64,000 bases of DNA from Streptomyces sp. SPB074 (GTDB lineage Bacteria; Actinomycetota; Actinomycetes; Streptomycetales; Streptomycetaceae), in assembly GCF_000154905.1 (NCBI RefSeq), contig NZ_GG770540.1, forward strand, positions 29,311-93,310, read 5' to 3'. A model generated the notes under the pieces. It saw only the letters and a list, made by a program, of their open reading frames with translations, did no database searches and was not told the DNA's origin. Shown in pieces: positions 1-9,381 of the stretch; position 1 is the stretch's first letter; each line of letters begins with the position of its first letter. The position numbers and the translations under genes are program-made.

Positions 1-1614
1 CGTGATGCCGTCCAAGTGGGCCAGAGTTCTGGCGGGACAGGCCGCTGGCCCACCGTCGCAGGCGAGTCCTTTGAGGATGCTGTTCACTCGCGCCATTGCC
101 GTAGCTGCGGCGAGGTCGTGGCCGGCGATGTCACCGATGGTGAGGGCGAGAGTCTTGTCGGCCATCGTGGTGACGTCGTACCAGTCACCGCCGACCTCAG
201 CGGCGGTATCGGCGGGCTGGTAGGCCGCCTCGATCGCGGCGTCGTCGATGTCGGGGAGCGCGGCGAGAAAGGACTGCTGAAGCGCCAGGGAGGTGTCCCG
301 TGCAGCCTGCAGCTCCATGCTTAGGCGCAATGGCCCGCTCACATGGTGGAGCACATCCTCTAAAAGTTGGAGGTCAGCCTTGTCCGGTGGCGGGTTCCCG
401 CGGCAGCTGGCTGCCGCAGCCAGCGCGACTGTGCGGTTGTCGACCACGACGGGCACTATGAAGAGGCTCGTCGCGCTGGCCTCCCGCAGCCACTCGAAGG
501 AGGTGCCGGACATCTGTTCCGGCGGCGGGTCGCCAGGCGGGAAAAGCAGGAGAGCGGGATACCGATCGGTGATGGCCCGCTCAGCCACCGGCCCCAGTTC
601 GAAGTCCGCCGGTATCGGCGGCAGGGGAGGCAAGCCAGGAGCGAGTGCGGTGCGGGCGGTGTCGGAGGTGTCCCTGCGACCGAGGAGAAAGGCCTGCCTC
701 GTCTGTTCGGGCGAGTGGTAGAAGACAACGAAGGCATCGACAAGGTCAGGTACAACGGCTGCCGCGATGATCCTGAACGCTTCGGACGGATCGCGCGCGG
801 CCGGCAGCGCTGCCATGCGCGCCAGCAGCCGCTCGCGCATCCTGGCGCGCCAAAGATCCTCGGTATCGGTCACGGTACCGATCCACTCGGTCACCGCACC
901 TCTGTGGATCACGGGCACCGCCACGATTCGGACGTGCCGGAACTTGCTGTCCGGCGCGGCCTTGCGCCGCACGCGAACGACGGTGTCAAGGACGGCCTCG
1001 CCTCGGGCTGTCGCGGCCCACTCCCGCTCGAACCACTCTCGGTCCTTCGGGTGCACCGCCGCCATCCATTCGTCCCCCTCCCCGGCGTGCCACAGACCTC
1101 CCGCAGTGCTGCCGAACGTTCCTACCAGACCGGTCACCTCTCCTTTTGGGGACATCAGCCAAACTGTCTGAGGGATCGCGGACAGGAGCGCCTCATACCG
1201 CCTGACCAGGGACTCTGCCTCAAAGGTGCTCCCTGCTCGCCGATCGGCCGACTGCGATCGCGGCGAGACGAGCAGCAAAGCCGCCGGACCGCCGCCCCAC
1301 ACCGTCGGCATGCAGCGCACCATCCAGGGCTCTTCGTCCGTGTGCTTCGCGCTGAGGAACGGGAACTCCACCAGGCTCGCCGTATTAGCCCCGACGGCCC
1401 GTCTCAGGGCTGATCTAACTGGCTCCCAGTCTTCGCCTGCCAGGGCGTCGTCTGCTGGCTGCCCGACTTCCCAGTACCCGAACACCGCCTCGAAGGCCCG
1501 ATTGCGGTCCACCAGACGCGCTGGCTCACCTGCCACCAGCGCCATCGCTGAAACCGACTCCAGAAGCCCGCCGCCCGCACAGTCAGGGGCCGTCTCCCTT
1601 TCGTCCATGGGCAT
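1..1614 (-). CDS. PAS/GAF-SpoIIE-type serine phosphatase, 3' end beyond window
   Basis: This frame stays open from an ATG at 1614 (or the in-frame ATG at 1608) to the left edge, so the C-terminus is missing. The order is an N-terminal PAS-like region, a second PAS domain (starting near YEALLSAIPQTVWLMSPKG and including AVHPKDREWFEREW), a GAF-like segment, then the start of a PP2C/SpoIIE phosphatase domain with the metal-site motifs GGDWYD and GDIAGHD. Enzymes of this family dephosphorylate anti-anti-sigma factors in partner-switching networks that control alternative sigma factors; the target here is unknown. Plus-strand ORFs over this stretch are shadows. Confidence 0.85.
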   Translation of the reverse strand, partial: MPMDERETAPDCAGGGLLESVSAMALVAGEPARLVDRNRAFEAVFGYWEVGQPADDALAGEDWEPVRSALRRAVGANTASLVEFPFLSAKHTDEEPWMVRCMPTVWGGGPAALLLVSPRSQSADRRAGSTFEAESLVRRYEALLSAIPQTVWLMSPKGEVTGLVGTFGSTAGGLWHAGEGDEWMAAVHPKDREWFEREWAATARGEAVLDTVVRVRRKAAPDSKFRHVRIVAVPVIHRGAVTEWIGTVTDTEDLWRARMRERLLARMAALPAARDPSEAFRIIAAAVVPDLVDAFVVFYHSPEQTRQAFLLGRRDTSDTARTALAPGLPPLPPIPADFELGPVAERAITDRYPALLLFPPGDPPPEQMSGTSFEWLREASATSLFIVPVVVDNRTVALAAAASCRGNPPPDKADLQLLEDVLHHVSGPLRLSMELQAARDTSLALQQSFLAALPDIDDAAIEAAYQPADTAAEVGGDWYDVTTMADKTLALTIGDIAGHDLAAATAMARVNSILKGLACDGGPAACPARTLAHLDGIT

Positions 1615-1687
1615 AGCTTGCCACCACATCCATGACACGGCATCCGTTGAGTAAAGGGACTGCTGCGGGGTTGGGTGACAGTGGGGC

Positions 1688-1966
1688 TTATGCAGCCAGG
1701 GCTGCGGCTGGGTTCATGATGGTCTCGTACTCGACGGGGGTCAATCCTGGCCAGGCGTCTCTGACGCCAGCGTCGGTGGTAGGTGCGCTCGATCCAGGTC
1801 ACGATCGCGATCCGGAGTTCTTCGCGGGTGGACCAGGTACGGCGGTCGAGGACGTTCTTCTGCAGCAGCGCGAAGAAGCGATCTGTTCCAGCGTGACGCC
1901 GGGCTCACGGTTGCGCGCGACCCGCACGACGTCCTCGCGGAACTCTTTCGGATACGGCTTGGGCAC
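1688..1966 (-). pseudogene. IS3-family transposase relic (OrfA start fused to OrfB end)
   Basis: Reading leftward from a GTG at 1966, the peptide VPKPYPKEFREDVVRVARNR matches an IS3-family OrfA N-terminus. It breaks off after about 25 residues and continues in other frames as the OrfB C-terminus (LQKNVLDRRTWSTREELRIA, then VTWIERTYHRR, then PVEYETIMNPAAALAA before a TAA at 1690-1688). The middle of the element is deleted and at least two frameshifts are present, so it cannot be functional. Confidence 0.7.
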
Positions 1967-2103
1967 TGCGACATCCTTCCAGGCCGCCTCTCAGCAAGCC
2001 GCCAGGTCAGGTGTCACCTACTCGTGCAGCAGTCCCTGGTTCACCGTGATCGGAAGGCGGCTCGTGGGACGAGCGCACGCGAAACGGCTGGTATTACTGG
2101 GGC

Positions 2104-2481
2104 ATGCAGGAAGAGACCGCACGCTCCGCGATCGACATGTTCATCTCCGCGTTCAACGCCTCGGACGACAGCTATGTGACTGCCCTGCTCTCCCAGGCCC
2201 TGACCTCAGACGTGGTCTTCTGGGGCCCGTTGGGTCGCAGCGAAGGAATCGCGGCGGTCGAGCGGTTCGTGCTGGACATCCGGCGCCACCCGGCGGGGAC
2301 CGGTACGATGGTGCGCTGCTCAGCGGTGGACATGCCTGACGAATGGGCCCGGTACCAGTGGGTCTTCACCACGCCTGATGGAGGCCCCCGCCTGGCGGGA
2401 ACGGATGTCGTCCATCTGCGACGGAGCCTCATCGACCAGGTCATCGTTTTCGCGGGGGAGATCGAGCCGTCCGTCTCCTGA
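2104..2481 (+). CDS. SnoaL/NTF2-like small protein
   Basis: The 125-residue protein has the cone-shaped NTF2/SnoaL-like pattern: an N-terminal helix (EETARSAIDMFISAFNASD), a VVFWGPLGRSEGIAAVERFV segment, then alternating strands ending in a VIVFAGEIEP strand. Members include polyketide cyclases, isomerases and many orphans, so no substrate can be assigned. It stands alone between IS relics. A GC-rich antisense ORF over it belongs to the run-through of the neighbouring frameshifted IS630 gene. Confidence 0.65.
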   Translation: MQEETARSAIDMFISAFNASDDSYVTALLSQALTSDVVFWGPLGRSEGIAAVERFVLDIRRHPAGTGTMVRCSAVDMPDEWARYQWVFTTPDGGPRLAGTDVVHLRRSLIDQVIVFAGEIEPSVS

Positions 2482-3066
2482 GTCATCCTTCTGCCGCTGT
2501 CCTTCTCCTGCAACTTGCCCCGTCGGGGTGCGGGAGCTGCTGTTCGCGATTGGTCAGGCTGCGGTGTTGAGGGGGCGTCCGCCCAGCGGATGCCCTTTTC
2601 GCTGCGGATGCGGGCGCGTTCCTTGCGTTGGGCGGCGAGTACGTCGGGGTGGCGGGCGTTGGTGTTGCGCCAGCGCAGGTAGCGGTGCAGTGCCTGTGTT
2701 TGCGCGGGGTGGCTGTGGTGGTGGGAGTTGGCCAGGGTGAACTGCCGCAGCGGGCCGAAGTGGGCCTCGATCGGGTTGGCCCAGGAGGCGTAGGTCGGGG
2801 TGAAGCACAGCTCGACCTTGTTCTTCTTCGCCCGGCGGCGGATGTCCGCGCCGGTGTGGGCGGAGAGGTGGTCCAGGATGATGTAGATCGGGGCGCCGTC
2901 GGGCCGGGCGGCGCGGATCGACTTGAGCGCGGCCAGGGTGTCGGCGGTGCCCTTGCGGCGGCGGTTGACGCCCCACAGGCGGTCGTCGCCCACGGAGTAG
3001 CAGCCGTGGAAGTAGGTGACGCCGTGGGTGCGGCGGTAGGGCCTTGACCCTGGAGTTTGAACACGT

Positions 3067-3969
3067 CTATGCGGCTCGGGCCAGGGTAGTTGAGGTTGGG
3101 TGGACGGTGATCTCGTAGGTGATCGGGGCTCGCTGGCCGAGCCGGGAATGACGGCGTCGGGTGTTGTAGCGGGACAGCCAGTGGAAGGCGTCGAGTCGTG
3201 CCTCGCGCTCGCTTGACCAGCCCTTTCGGCCCTTCAACGTCTCCCTTTTAAAGCTGGCGTTGAACGATTCGGCGGCGGCGTTGTCCGCGCTGGACCCGAC
3301 GGCGCTCATGCTCTGCAGGACACCGGCCCGGCGGCAGGCGTCCGCGAAGGCCCCGCTGGTGTACTGGGCTCCGTGATCGGTGTGCATGATCGCCCCGTTC
3401 AGACTGCCGCGGGTCCGTTCCGCGGCGGCGAGGGCGTCGATGACGAGCTCGGTGCGCATGTGGTCGGCGATCGCCCAGCCTGCCAGGCGGCGCGAGCACA
3501 GGTCGATCACTGTCGCGAGATAGCAGAACCGTCCGCCGCCGACGCTCAAGTAGGTGATGTCACCGACGTACTTGGTGTTGATCTCCTTCGCGGTGAAGTC
3601 GCGGCCGATCAGGTCCGGGGCCTTCGCGGTGGCCGGGTCGGCGATGGTGGTGCGGTGCCGGCGCCGCAGACGGACCCCTTCGAGGCCGATGGTCCGCATG
3701 ATCCTGGCAACGCGCTTGTGGTTGACCGCCTGGCCGCCCTCGTCGCGGAGCTCGGCAGTGATCCTCGGGACTCCGTAGGTGCCGTCGGACTCCTTGTGGG
3801 CCTTGCGTATCCGGGCCGCGAGCCGGTCGTCAGCGGCCTGACGGGCCATGCGAGCCGGGGCGGTGCGACGCCAGTAATAGAAACTCGAGCGGGCGATCCC
3901 GAGAATGTCGCAGAGCCGCTTCACGCCGTATCGGCGCTGGTGATCCTCAACGAACTGGCAGCGGTTCAC
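3067..3969 (-). CDS. IS3-family transposase OrfB (DDE integrase), copy A
   Basis: The 300-residue protein has the HTH_21-like N-terminus (RRYGVKRLCDILGIARSSFYYW) and an rve integrase core. The DDE residues can be read in GDITYLSVGG (first Asp), MHTDHGAQYTS (second Asp) and AAAESFNASFKRE (Glu). It starts with GTG overlapping the orfA stop as GTGA, so translation is probably coupled rather than made as an OrfAB frameshift product. The sequence is complete and identical to the protein at 31328-32230, so it is probably active. Confidence 0.93.
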   Translation of the reverse strand: MNRCQFVEDHQRRYGVKRLCDILGIARSSFYYWRRTAPARMARQAADDRLAARIRKAHKESDGTYGVPRITAELRDEGGQAVNHKRVARIMRTIGLEGVRLRRRHRTTIADPATAKAPDLIGRDFTAKEINTKYVGDITYLSVGGGRFCYLATVIDLCSRRLAGWAIADHMRTELVIDALAAAERTRGSLNGAIMHTDHGAQYTSGAFADACRRAGVLQSMSAVGSSADNAAAESFNASFKRETLKGRKGWSSEREARLDAFHWLSRYNTRRRHSRLGQRAPITYEITVHPTSTTLARAA

Positions 3970-4301
3970 CAGCGCGTCTCCGTCGCGAAATACCGGGCCG
4001 CCTTGCGGAGGATGTCGCGTTCTTCCTCCAGCTCGCGGATCCTCTTGCGCGCGGCGGCCAGCTCCGCCTGAACCGGGTCACCGGCAGGCTGCGGTGCCGT
4101 TGCGGGGGCGGAATGGGCACCGGCGCGGCGTCCGTCGGCGGCCCGGATCCAGTTCCGCAGCGTCTCGGTGTTCACTCCGAGATCGGCGGCGACCGACTTG
4201 ATCGTCGCTCCCGGACGCGACCGGTACAACGCGACCGCGTCCGCCTTGAACTCGGCGGGGTAATGCTTCATCCCCACAGGGACTCCGTTCTCCTGGACCA
4301 T
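3966..4301 (-). CDS. IS3-family transposase OrfA, copy A
   Basis: This HTH protein provides DNA binding for the element (KHYPAEFKADAVALYRSRP, then SVAADLGVNTETLRNWIRAA). It ends in a coiled coil (ELAAARKRIRELEEERDILR) typical of IS3 OrfA. I chose the ATG at 4301, which has GGAGAG upstream; a longer TTG start (4328) and a shorter ATG (4271) are also possible. It overlaps orfB by 4 bp. Confidence 0.9.
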   Translation of the reverse strand: MVQENGVPVGMKHYPAEFKADAVALYRSRPGATIKSVAADLGVNTETLRNWIRAADGRRAGAHSAPATAPQPAGDPVQAELAAARKRIRELEEERDILRKAARYFATETRW

Positions 4302-5071
4302 CAAGATCCAAGTCTCTCCGGTGTCCAAACTCCAGGGTCAGGGCCCGTAGGTCGCCGGCAGCTGGTTGGGCTTGCCCTGCTTCGCCCAGCAGGAGCCTGC
4401 GGTGGGCCGGATCCCCAGGGGCCCGAACTCGTCGAAGGCGAAGACCCGGTCCGGGAAGCGTTCCAGCACCTGCTCGATCCGGTCGAGCTTGGCGTCGCGG
4501 TCAGGGTCGGGTGACTCCTTCCAGGTCTTGGTGCGCTGGAAGGTGATGCCGCGGCGCCGGAGCAGGCACCGTAAGGCCTCACGGCCGATGCGGATGACGC
4601 GTCCGTGCACTTTCCGCAGGTGGGCGGCGAGTTTGCGGCTCGACCAGCGGGTGAAGGGCTGGCCGAGCTTGGTGGGGCGGGTGGTGGCCGTCGCCACGAC
4701 GAAGTCCTCGTCGTCAGGCTTGAGCAGGCGGGGACGGCCTCCCGCCCACCGAGGGTCCAGGCAGGCCAGGCCGATCTCGTTGAACCGGTGGATCACATCC
4801 CGGACGGTGTCCTCGTCGGCCTGCACCAGCTGAGCGATCGCCGGCACCCGGTTCCCGCCGGCCGAGGCCAGCAGCATCATCGCGCGCCGGTAGCGCACCG
4901 AACTCGTGCTGCCCTGGCGCACGATCTGCTGCAGCTTCTGCCCCTCCTGGTCGGTCAGTCTGCGCACACGGACAGGCTCGGCCACCGCGCCTTCAGCGAT
5001 CGGATCGGACGTCGCCGCACATCCAACCGTCGCGACCACCAACCCGGCGAACCTTCCCGGTCAGAGCACTA

Positions 5072-6169
5072 GGGAGCGTATTCGGTTGTGATCAAGAGGC
5101 TGCTCGTGTGAGGTCCTTGATCCAGATCATGGAGGCCCGGAGGTGGAGTCCGGCGAGGTAGCTCCCCGGGGTCTTGTCGTAGCGGGTGGCGATGCCTCGC
5201 CATGCCTTCATCCTGTTGATCGTCCGCTCGACGGTGTTCCGTTCCTTGTAGAGCTCGGTGTCGTGACTGACGGGCCTGCCGCCTCCACTGCCTTTCTTCT
5301 TCCGGTTGGCGGCCTGGTCCTTCTTCTCCGGGATGACCGCTTTGATACGGCGTTTGCGCAGGTGGGCACGGTTGCCGCGAGACGAGTAAGCCTTGTCTGC
5401 GGCGACTGCGTCCGGCCGGGTGCGGGGGCGGCCGACGGGCCCGCGTATCCGCACCTTCTTCAGGACGGGGATGAACTGTGGGCTGTCCGCTGCCTGGCCC
5501 GCGGTCAGGATGAACGCCAGCGGGCGGCACTTGCGGTCGGCGGCGAGGTGGATCTTGCTGGTCTGCCCGCCCCTGGAGCGTCCGAGGAGGGCGGCCTTCA
5601 GCCGGAGTTTGCGCCGACGCCGGACGCGTCGTCGTTCTTCCCGCGCGGGATCGCTTTCGGTCTCCTGCCCGGTTTGTTCGTCGCAGCCGCCCCCTTTGAC
5701 CTGGCCTTCTCCTCCTCGGCGGCGGCTTTCTCCAGGGCGGTGACGACGTCCTCGTCGAGGTGCATCCCGGCCGCGTCGTGGTGGGCACGGGCGGTGGTGG
5801 AGTCGATGCTGACCAGGGACAGGTCCACCTCACCGCGCTTCGCGGCTTCCGCGATCAGGCCCTCCAGCAGGGCCTCGAAGACCCCGGCGTCACGCCACTG
5901 CCGGAAGCGGTTGTGGACGGTCGACCAGGCGCCGAACTCTGCCGGTATCTCCCGCCACTGGCCGCCCGTCTTGAACCGCCAGATCACGCCCTCGAACTGC
6001 TGCCGCAGCCGCTCGGGGTACGGGCCGTACTCGCCGATCGGCAGGTACGGCTCAATGAAATCCCACTCCGGGTCGGTCAGTTGCACTCGCGTCACGTACG
6101 ACGGTCTACCGGACCAGACCGTGCCACGAAGGCACATCCCGCAGATTGATCACGACTCGATACGCTCCC
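5072..6169 (-). mobile_element. IS5-family element (1098 bp)
   Basis: The terminal inverted repeats begin GGGAGCGTAT on both sides and continue to a shared GTGATCAA. A TA duplication flanks the element (5070-5071 and 6170-6171), within CTAG-like sequence. It lies just upstream of the broken IS630 gene. A 163-bp fragment of its right end recurs at 25228-25390 inside an IS3 transposase. Confidence 0.85.
5092..6137 (-). CDS. IS5-family transposase in two frames
   Basis: The N-terminal frame (6137-5598) contains LTDPEWDFIEPYLPIGEYG, SIDSTTARAHHDAAG with the first catalytic Asp, and ends in GKNDDASGVGANSG. The C-terminal frame carries KAALLGRSRGGQTSKIHLAA, AVAADKAYSSRGNRAHLRKR and ERTINRMKAWRGIATRYDKT. 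IS5 elements of this type often fuse the two frames by programmed frameshifting. No obvious slippery run is present at the crossover near 5610-5640, so this may instead be a mutational frameshift. Confidence 0.75.
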
Positions 6170-6209
6170 TAGCCACGCCTCCGGCCGTGAACGGCCAGAG
6201 ATGTGAAGG

Positions 6210-6244
6210 AGCGGCCCCTGCCTGCCCAACCGCAAGGGGCCGCT
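6210..6244. terminator. hairpin, terminator-like
   Basis: AGCGGCCCCT and AGGGGCCGCT form a perfect 10-bp stem with a loop of about 15 nt. There is no U-run. It lies in an otherwise empty stretch (about 6172-6630) in which I recognise no gene. Confidence 0.4.
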
Positions 6245-6631
6245 TCGTGCTCGGTGCCGCCACGGCTCCAGGTGAGCCAGCGTTGCACCGTAAAGGCAGG
6301 AGCGCCGACCCCGCGGCCAAGCCGGTCGACGGCCAGGAGGCGTTGCGGATGGGGTGGGAGTCCGGGCTGGGGCCCGCCACCTGGAGGCGCCGTGGGTGCG
6401 TCGGGCTGCTGGGAGCGGGCGCGGCGCGGGGCGATGACCCGATGGATGCGGCGCGGCAGGTGCTGGGGCGTGGCCAACTGCCCTGTAGGCAAGTAGTCGG
6501 CGCCCGCATCGTCTGAAATGCGCGCTCTGACCTGGCGTTTTATGCCTGTCGACTGCTGTGTGCGGTGCGACCCGGGATGTGACCGAGGGTGCGACCTGGG
6601 GCGGGACTCAAGGAGTGCCCCGGGATGCGAC

Positions 6632-7054
6632 TCAGGGCGCGACCCGGCCCCGCTGGTGAGGTCGCTCGGTCGCTGCCCTCTCGCGGTATCGGTATCCGCT
6701 GGAGAAGGTCGCTCGGCGCGTGGTTCTGGGGGGGCAGCGCGGCGGGGTGCCGGTGCCGAGTGGGCGGCGGGCCTGGGGTACCGGCGCGGTGGTGATGCCC
6801 TGGTATCCGGGGCCGAGTCCGCGCCGGCCGGGGCGGGTGGTCCGGGGCCTGGCCGGGCTCGCGGACGTCTCCTCTAGGTTCAGGGCTCTGCGGAGCCGGG
6901 TGAGAGTGCGGGGCATGTGCGCGAGGGCGTGCGCGGCGGCGGGGCCGTGCTCGGCGAGGAGCTGGGTGAGGAGCTCTACGGTCTCCACGGCGTCTTCGAG
7001 GGCGGGCTGTGTCCACGCGGGGGCTGGGGTGAGGGCGTCGGAGAGGTCGCACAC
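6632..7054 (-). CDS. hypothetical protein
   Basis: The first about 100 residues have good codon bias and helical character (PALEDAVETVELLTQLLAEH, then ALAHMPRTLTRLRRALN). The start is a GTG at 7054, but the same frame reads sensibly further upstream (ERYAAAISDAV) without a start codon. A G7 run at 6728-6734 lies near the point where the sequence stops looking coding, so the true C-terminus may be in another frame. No family is recognised. It lies just downstream of the DUF3307-like gene on the same strand. Confidence 0.45.
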   Translation of the reverse strand: MCDLSDALTPAPAWTQPALEDAVETVELLTQLLAEHGPAAAHALAHMPRTLTRLRRALNLEETSASPARPRTTRPGRRGLGPGYQGITTAPVPQARRPLGTGTPPRCPPRTTRRATFSSGYRYRERAATERPHQRGRVAP

Positions 7055-7130
7055 GGCGTCGGAGATGGCGGCGGCGTAGCGCTCGGCGGGGGCGGGGGTG
7101 GGCTGGTACGGGGCTTCGAGTGCGCGGGCG

Positions 7131-7451
7131 TCAGGCGGAGAGGCCGAGCGCGGCGACCAGGAGCACCACGAGGTGCGCGGTCTGGTCTACGTGAGCGGCG
7201 CCCCCGTGGTCTGCGAACCGCGGCTGACGGGCGGCTCGCATCCAGTGCTGGACGAGCCAGCGGCGGTCGATGACCGCGTGGGTGACGCCAATCCATGCGA
7301 GCGCGACTGCGGCTCGCCACGGCGGAACGTCCAGGCCGGTGAGCGCGCCCACCGCGAGGGCGAGCACGCCGACGAGAACGTGGACGCTGGCGTGGGCGTA
7401 GTCGCTTACGAGGTGGGCGACGTAGAGGAGCGCGAAGAGCGACCCCAGCAT
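7131..7451 (-). CDS. DUF3307-like small membrane protein
   Basis: The 106-residue protein begins LFALLYVAHLVSDY and contains hydrophobic segments (HVLVGVLALAVGALTGL, AAVALAWIGVTHAVIDRR) and an end DQTAHLVVLLVAALGL. This arrangement matches DUF3307-type proteins of actinomycete plasmids and phages, including the His/Asp residues before each membrane segment. The function of the family is unknown. The assignment is from memory of the family pattern. Confidence 0.65.
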   Translation of the reverse strand: MLGSLFALLYVAHLVSDYAHASVHVLVGVLALAVGALTGLDVPPWRAAVALAWIGVTHAVIDRRWLVQHWMRAARQPRFADHGGAAHVDQTAHLVVLLVAALGLSA

Positions 7452-8253
7452 GCTGGTCTCCGATCAGAACGGGGCGGGGCCCACCCGGTAGGGCAGGAGG
7501 GGGATGGCGACCGAGGGGCGGGACCACGTCGACTGCTTCCCCCTGAGCCTCTTCCCGGGCCCGGGGACGTACCGGCCAGGCACTCCACGACCACGCCTCC
7601 GGCGCCGTGCTCGGCCGTCTCCGGGCGACTGCGGGGCGCCGCTCACGAGGCGCCCCTGCAGGGGAGGGGGTGGCGTCACACATGACGCCACCCTGCACGC
7701 TTCTTCACGCCCTCAGGGGCGTGGAGGTCCTCGCGGGCCCGGCATGCCACCGCCGCCCGCTGCGGGCCCGCACCCGCACCGCCGCCGCGCGCGAGCCCGC
7801 ACCGTCGCTGCGGCGACTCGACGGCTACTGGCTCGGGCGGAAGCGGCCCCCTCGTCACCGCGGTCAGGCCACCGTCCCGCTCAGCGGGCCAGTTCGACCT
7901 TGACCGGCGGCACGTTCGGGCACTCCCGAGCTACGCACTTGCTCTCATCTTCGCCCCGGGGCGGGGAACCGAGTCCGAGGTCTTCGCGCTGATCCGACGC
8001 CCCAGGCGGCGGGAGGGCGCCTCGGCCCGGACCCCCGATGTCGCTCCGGACGGTTCGGTGCTTCGCACCGAAGTGCCGTGGCGTCGTGCGCCTCGTGTTC
8101 CGGGGCGGTGGGCGGGTGTGGATTCGCCGGTGTCCGGGGGCGTTGTCCGTTCAGCAAGGTGCGAACCACAGACCAGAGCGGTCGACGGGCTCACCGCTCG
8201 TTCCGGCGGAAGGTGCCTAGTTCCGGCGGCCGAGGTTCAGGTCGGCCAGCGTC
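7452..8253. other. stretch without a recognised gene
   Basis: About 800 bp of very GC-rich DNA. A 75-codon minus-strand ORF (7464-7691) is possible but resembles nothing I know. A short hairpin TTCGGTGC-TTC-GCACCGAA lies near 8054-8072, and a run of GCCGCC-type repeats lies at 7740-7810. I see no convincing gene. Confidence 0.5.
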
Positions 8254-8316
8254 CATGCACGTGGCGTGCATGAGTCCCGCGCGGAGAAATGGGCTCATGC
8301 ACGTCACGTGTATATA
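8254..8316. repeat. palindromic site pair downstream of the winged-helix genes
   Basis: The left arm carries TGCACGTGGCGTGCATGAGT and the right arm its imperfect inverse (GCTCATGCACGTCACGTG), separated by about 16 nt. This is the same layout as the perfect version at 9981-10046. Each arm is itself a dyad around CACGTGGCGTG. Confidence 0.8.
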
Positions 8317-8321
8317 GGAAG

Positions 8322-8636
8322 TCAGCGGGTGCCGGTCCGGCGCAGGGGGACCACGACCTGCTCTCCGGTGCTTTTCGGGGCGAGGCGGTAGAAGCGGATG
8401 TGGCCGAAGCGTTCCGATTCCTCCAGCCATCCTCCGGCGACGAGCTGGCGGCGGGTGCGGGAGAACACGGTGGGTGCGAGCCCGAGGTGGGCGGCAAGCT
8501 CGGCGGCGGTCACCGGGACGGCGCCGGAGCGGTCAGTCTTGTGCGTCGCGTAGAGCATGAGCACGAGGCGCTGGTTGGCTGTCAGTCCTGCCGAGCGCGT
8601 CAGCACGTGAAATGCGGTCTGGTCGTGGTCGCTCAC
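8322..8636 (-). CDS. winged-helix DNA-binding protein, partner of the RepL-like gene
   Basis: The 104-residue protein contains a helix-turn-helix (LTANQRLVLMLYATHKTD, then TAAELAAHLGLAPTVFSRTR) followed by a wing (QLVAGGWLEESERFGHIRFY). The GTG start at 8636 overlaps the stop of the upstream gene as GTGA, so the two are co-translated. It shares its fold and its ending (IRFYRLAP) with the upstream protein, which suggests an old duplication. It is probably a regulator or accessory of plasmid replication or maintenance. A palindromic site pair follows its stop codon. Confidence 0.75.
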   Translation of the reverse strand: MSDHDQTAFHVLTRSAGLTANQRLVLMLYATHKTDRSGAVPVTAAELAAHLGLAPTVFSRTRRQLVAGGWLEESERFGHIRFYRLAPKSTGEQVVVPLRRTGTR

Positions 8637-9091
8637 TGCGCCTCCTGCGCTGCCGTGCGGGCGTCCTTGTCGAAGCCTGGAATGTCGGGCGGGTTGCACA
8701 GCGTGATCGCTTCGCGCTGCTCGACTCCGCTGCCGTGGAAAGCGATGTAGGGGCTGATCCGGTAGAAGCGGTAGCTTCCCACCCGGCCCCGTTCGATCAG
8801 GATTCGCCGCCGACGCAGGGCCCGGTTGATCTTGCCGACCGCGTCGGGGGTCATGCCGACCCGTTTCGCGATGTCCGCGCCGGTGAGGCGCAGCGGTTCC
8901 ATGCCGGGCGGTGACGTGCCGATCCACCAGAGGATCAAGTACTTCTGGCTCGGCGTGAACGTGCGGCTCTCGGTGATGGCCGCGACGCGGGCCTTGTCGA
9001 CCTGGACATGTCCGCCGCCGGAGAAGGCGTACGGGGCATAGGGCACGACTTCGCCGGTGGCCTCGTCGACCAGCCTGCGCACGGCTCCCAC
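8633..9091 (-). CDS. RepL-like winged-helix protein, candidate replication initiator or regulator
   Basis: The 152-residue protein has a central winged helix (TPSQKYLILWWIGT, LTGADIAKRVGMTPDAVGKI, RRILIERGRVGSYRFYRISP) ending in YIAFHGSG. The YRI-P-YIAF pattern resembles the RepL replication/maintenance family of Gram-positive plasmids; this is a pattern match, not a search result. The GTG start at 9091 has GAGGA upstream. A 22-bp palindromic half-site lies about 40 bp upstream (9132-9153), and related sites surround the gene pair. An alternative reading is a MarR-like repressor. Confidence 0.65.
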   Translation of the reverse strand: MGAVRRLVDEATGEVVPYAPYAFSGGGHVQVDKARVAAITESRTFTPSQKYLILWWIGTSPPGMEPLRLTGADIAKRVGMTPDAVGKINRALRRRRILIERGRVGSYRFYRISPYIAFHGSGVEQREAITLCNPPDIPGFDKDARTAAQEAQ

Positions 9092-9131
9092 AGAGATCCT
9101 CTCTCAGCGTACGAATTTGTGTGCACACCGT

Positions 9132-9153
9132 ACATGAACGCCAGGTGCATGTG
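9132..9153. promoter_or_regulatory. half-site of the palindrome family upstream of the RepL-like gene
   Basis: ACATGAACGCCAGGTGCATG and its two flanking bases match the right arm of the perfect site at 10023-10046 with four mismatches in 22. It lies about 40 bp before the GTG at 9091, where an autoregulatory operator would be expected. Confidence 0.6.
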
Positions 9154-9306
9154 GGACGCCTGAGGGACGGGCTCATCAACATGGACGCACCCCGCCCCTT
9201 CAACGCGGGGCCGGACGGGTCCCGGACGCCGGTCGAGGAATGCACGAGCGTCAGGGGCCCACGAGGACCTCATGCCAGATTCCGGGAAGCCGCTCCCCCG
9301 CCGCCC

Positions 9307-9329
9307 CTCATGTACTCCACGTGCATTTA
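9307..9329. promoter_or_regulatory. half-site of the palindrome family
   Basis: CTCATGTACTCCACGTGCAT matches the right arm of the site at 10023-10046 with a few mismatches. It precedes a 21-bp tandem repeat. Confidence 0.6.
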
Positions 9330-9339
9330 CCCGGTTCTT

Positions 9340-9381
9340 GGGAACTGGCAGGCAGATCCTGGGAACTGGCAGGCAGATCCC
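9340..9381. repeat. 21-bp tandem repeat, two copies
   Basis: Two head-to-tail copies of GGGAACTGGCAGGCAGATCC plus one base lie at 9340-9360 and 9361-9381, differing only in the last base. They sit in the non-coding stretch upstream of the RepL-like gene and could be iterons or simply a slipped duplication. Confidence 0.7.

Larger units (their letters stand above)
3039..4346 (-). mobile_element. IS3-family element, copy A (1308 bp)
   Basis: The ends are imperfect inverted repeats of about 26 bp sharing TGACCCTGGAGTTTG. The element is flanked by a 3-bp direct repeat GTA (3036-3038 and 4347-4349) and sits inside an IS630 transposase gene. A second copy of the same length with identical encoded proteins is at 30951-32258 in the opposite orientation, which points to recent transposition. 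Confidence 0.93.
2554..4985 (-). pseudogene. IS630-family transposase, interrupted by IS3 copy A
   Basis: The N-terminal half (HTH region and start of the DDE domain, to NQLPATY) lies at about 4985-4347. The C-terminal half (starting RRTHGVTYFHG, with ILDHLSAHTGAD and FTPTYASWANPIEAHFGPLR) lies below 3038. Removing 3039-4346 plus one copy of a 3-bp GTA duplication joins the two in frame at PATY/RRTH. The 3' end also carries a one-base deletion: the usual WGGRPLNTAA tail is in the next frame and ends at 2554. A GTG near 4985 is the likely start. The gene is inactive. Confidence 0.85.

Noticed and set aside
7464..7691. small minus-strand ORF
   Set aside because: Plausible length but no motif, no convincing ribosome-binding site and Arg/Pro-rich composition.
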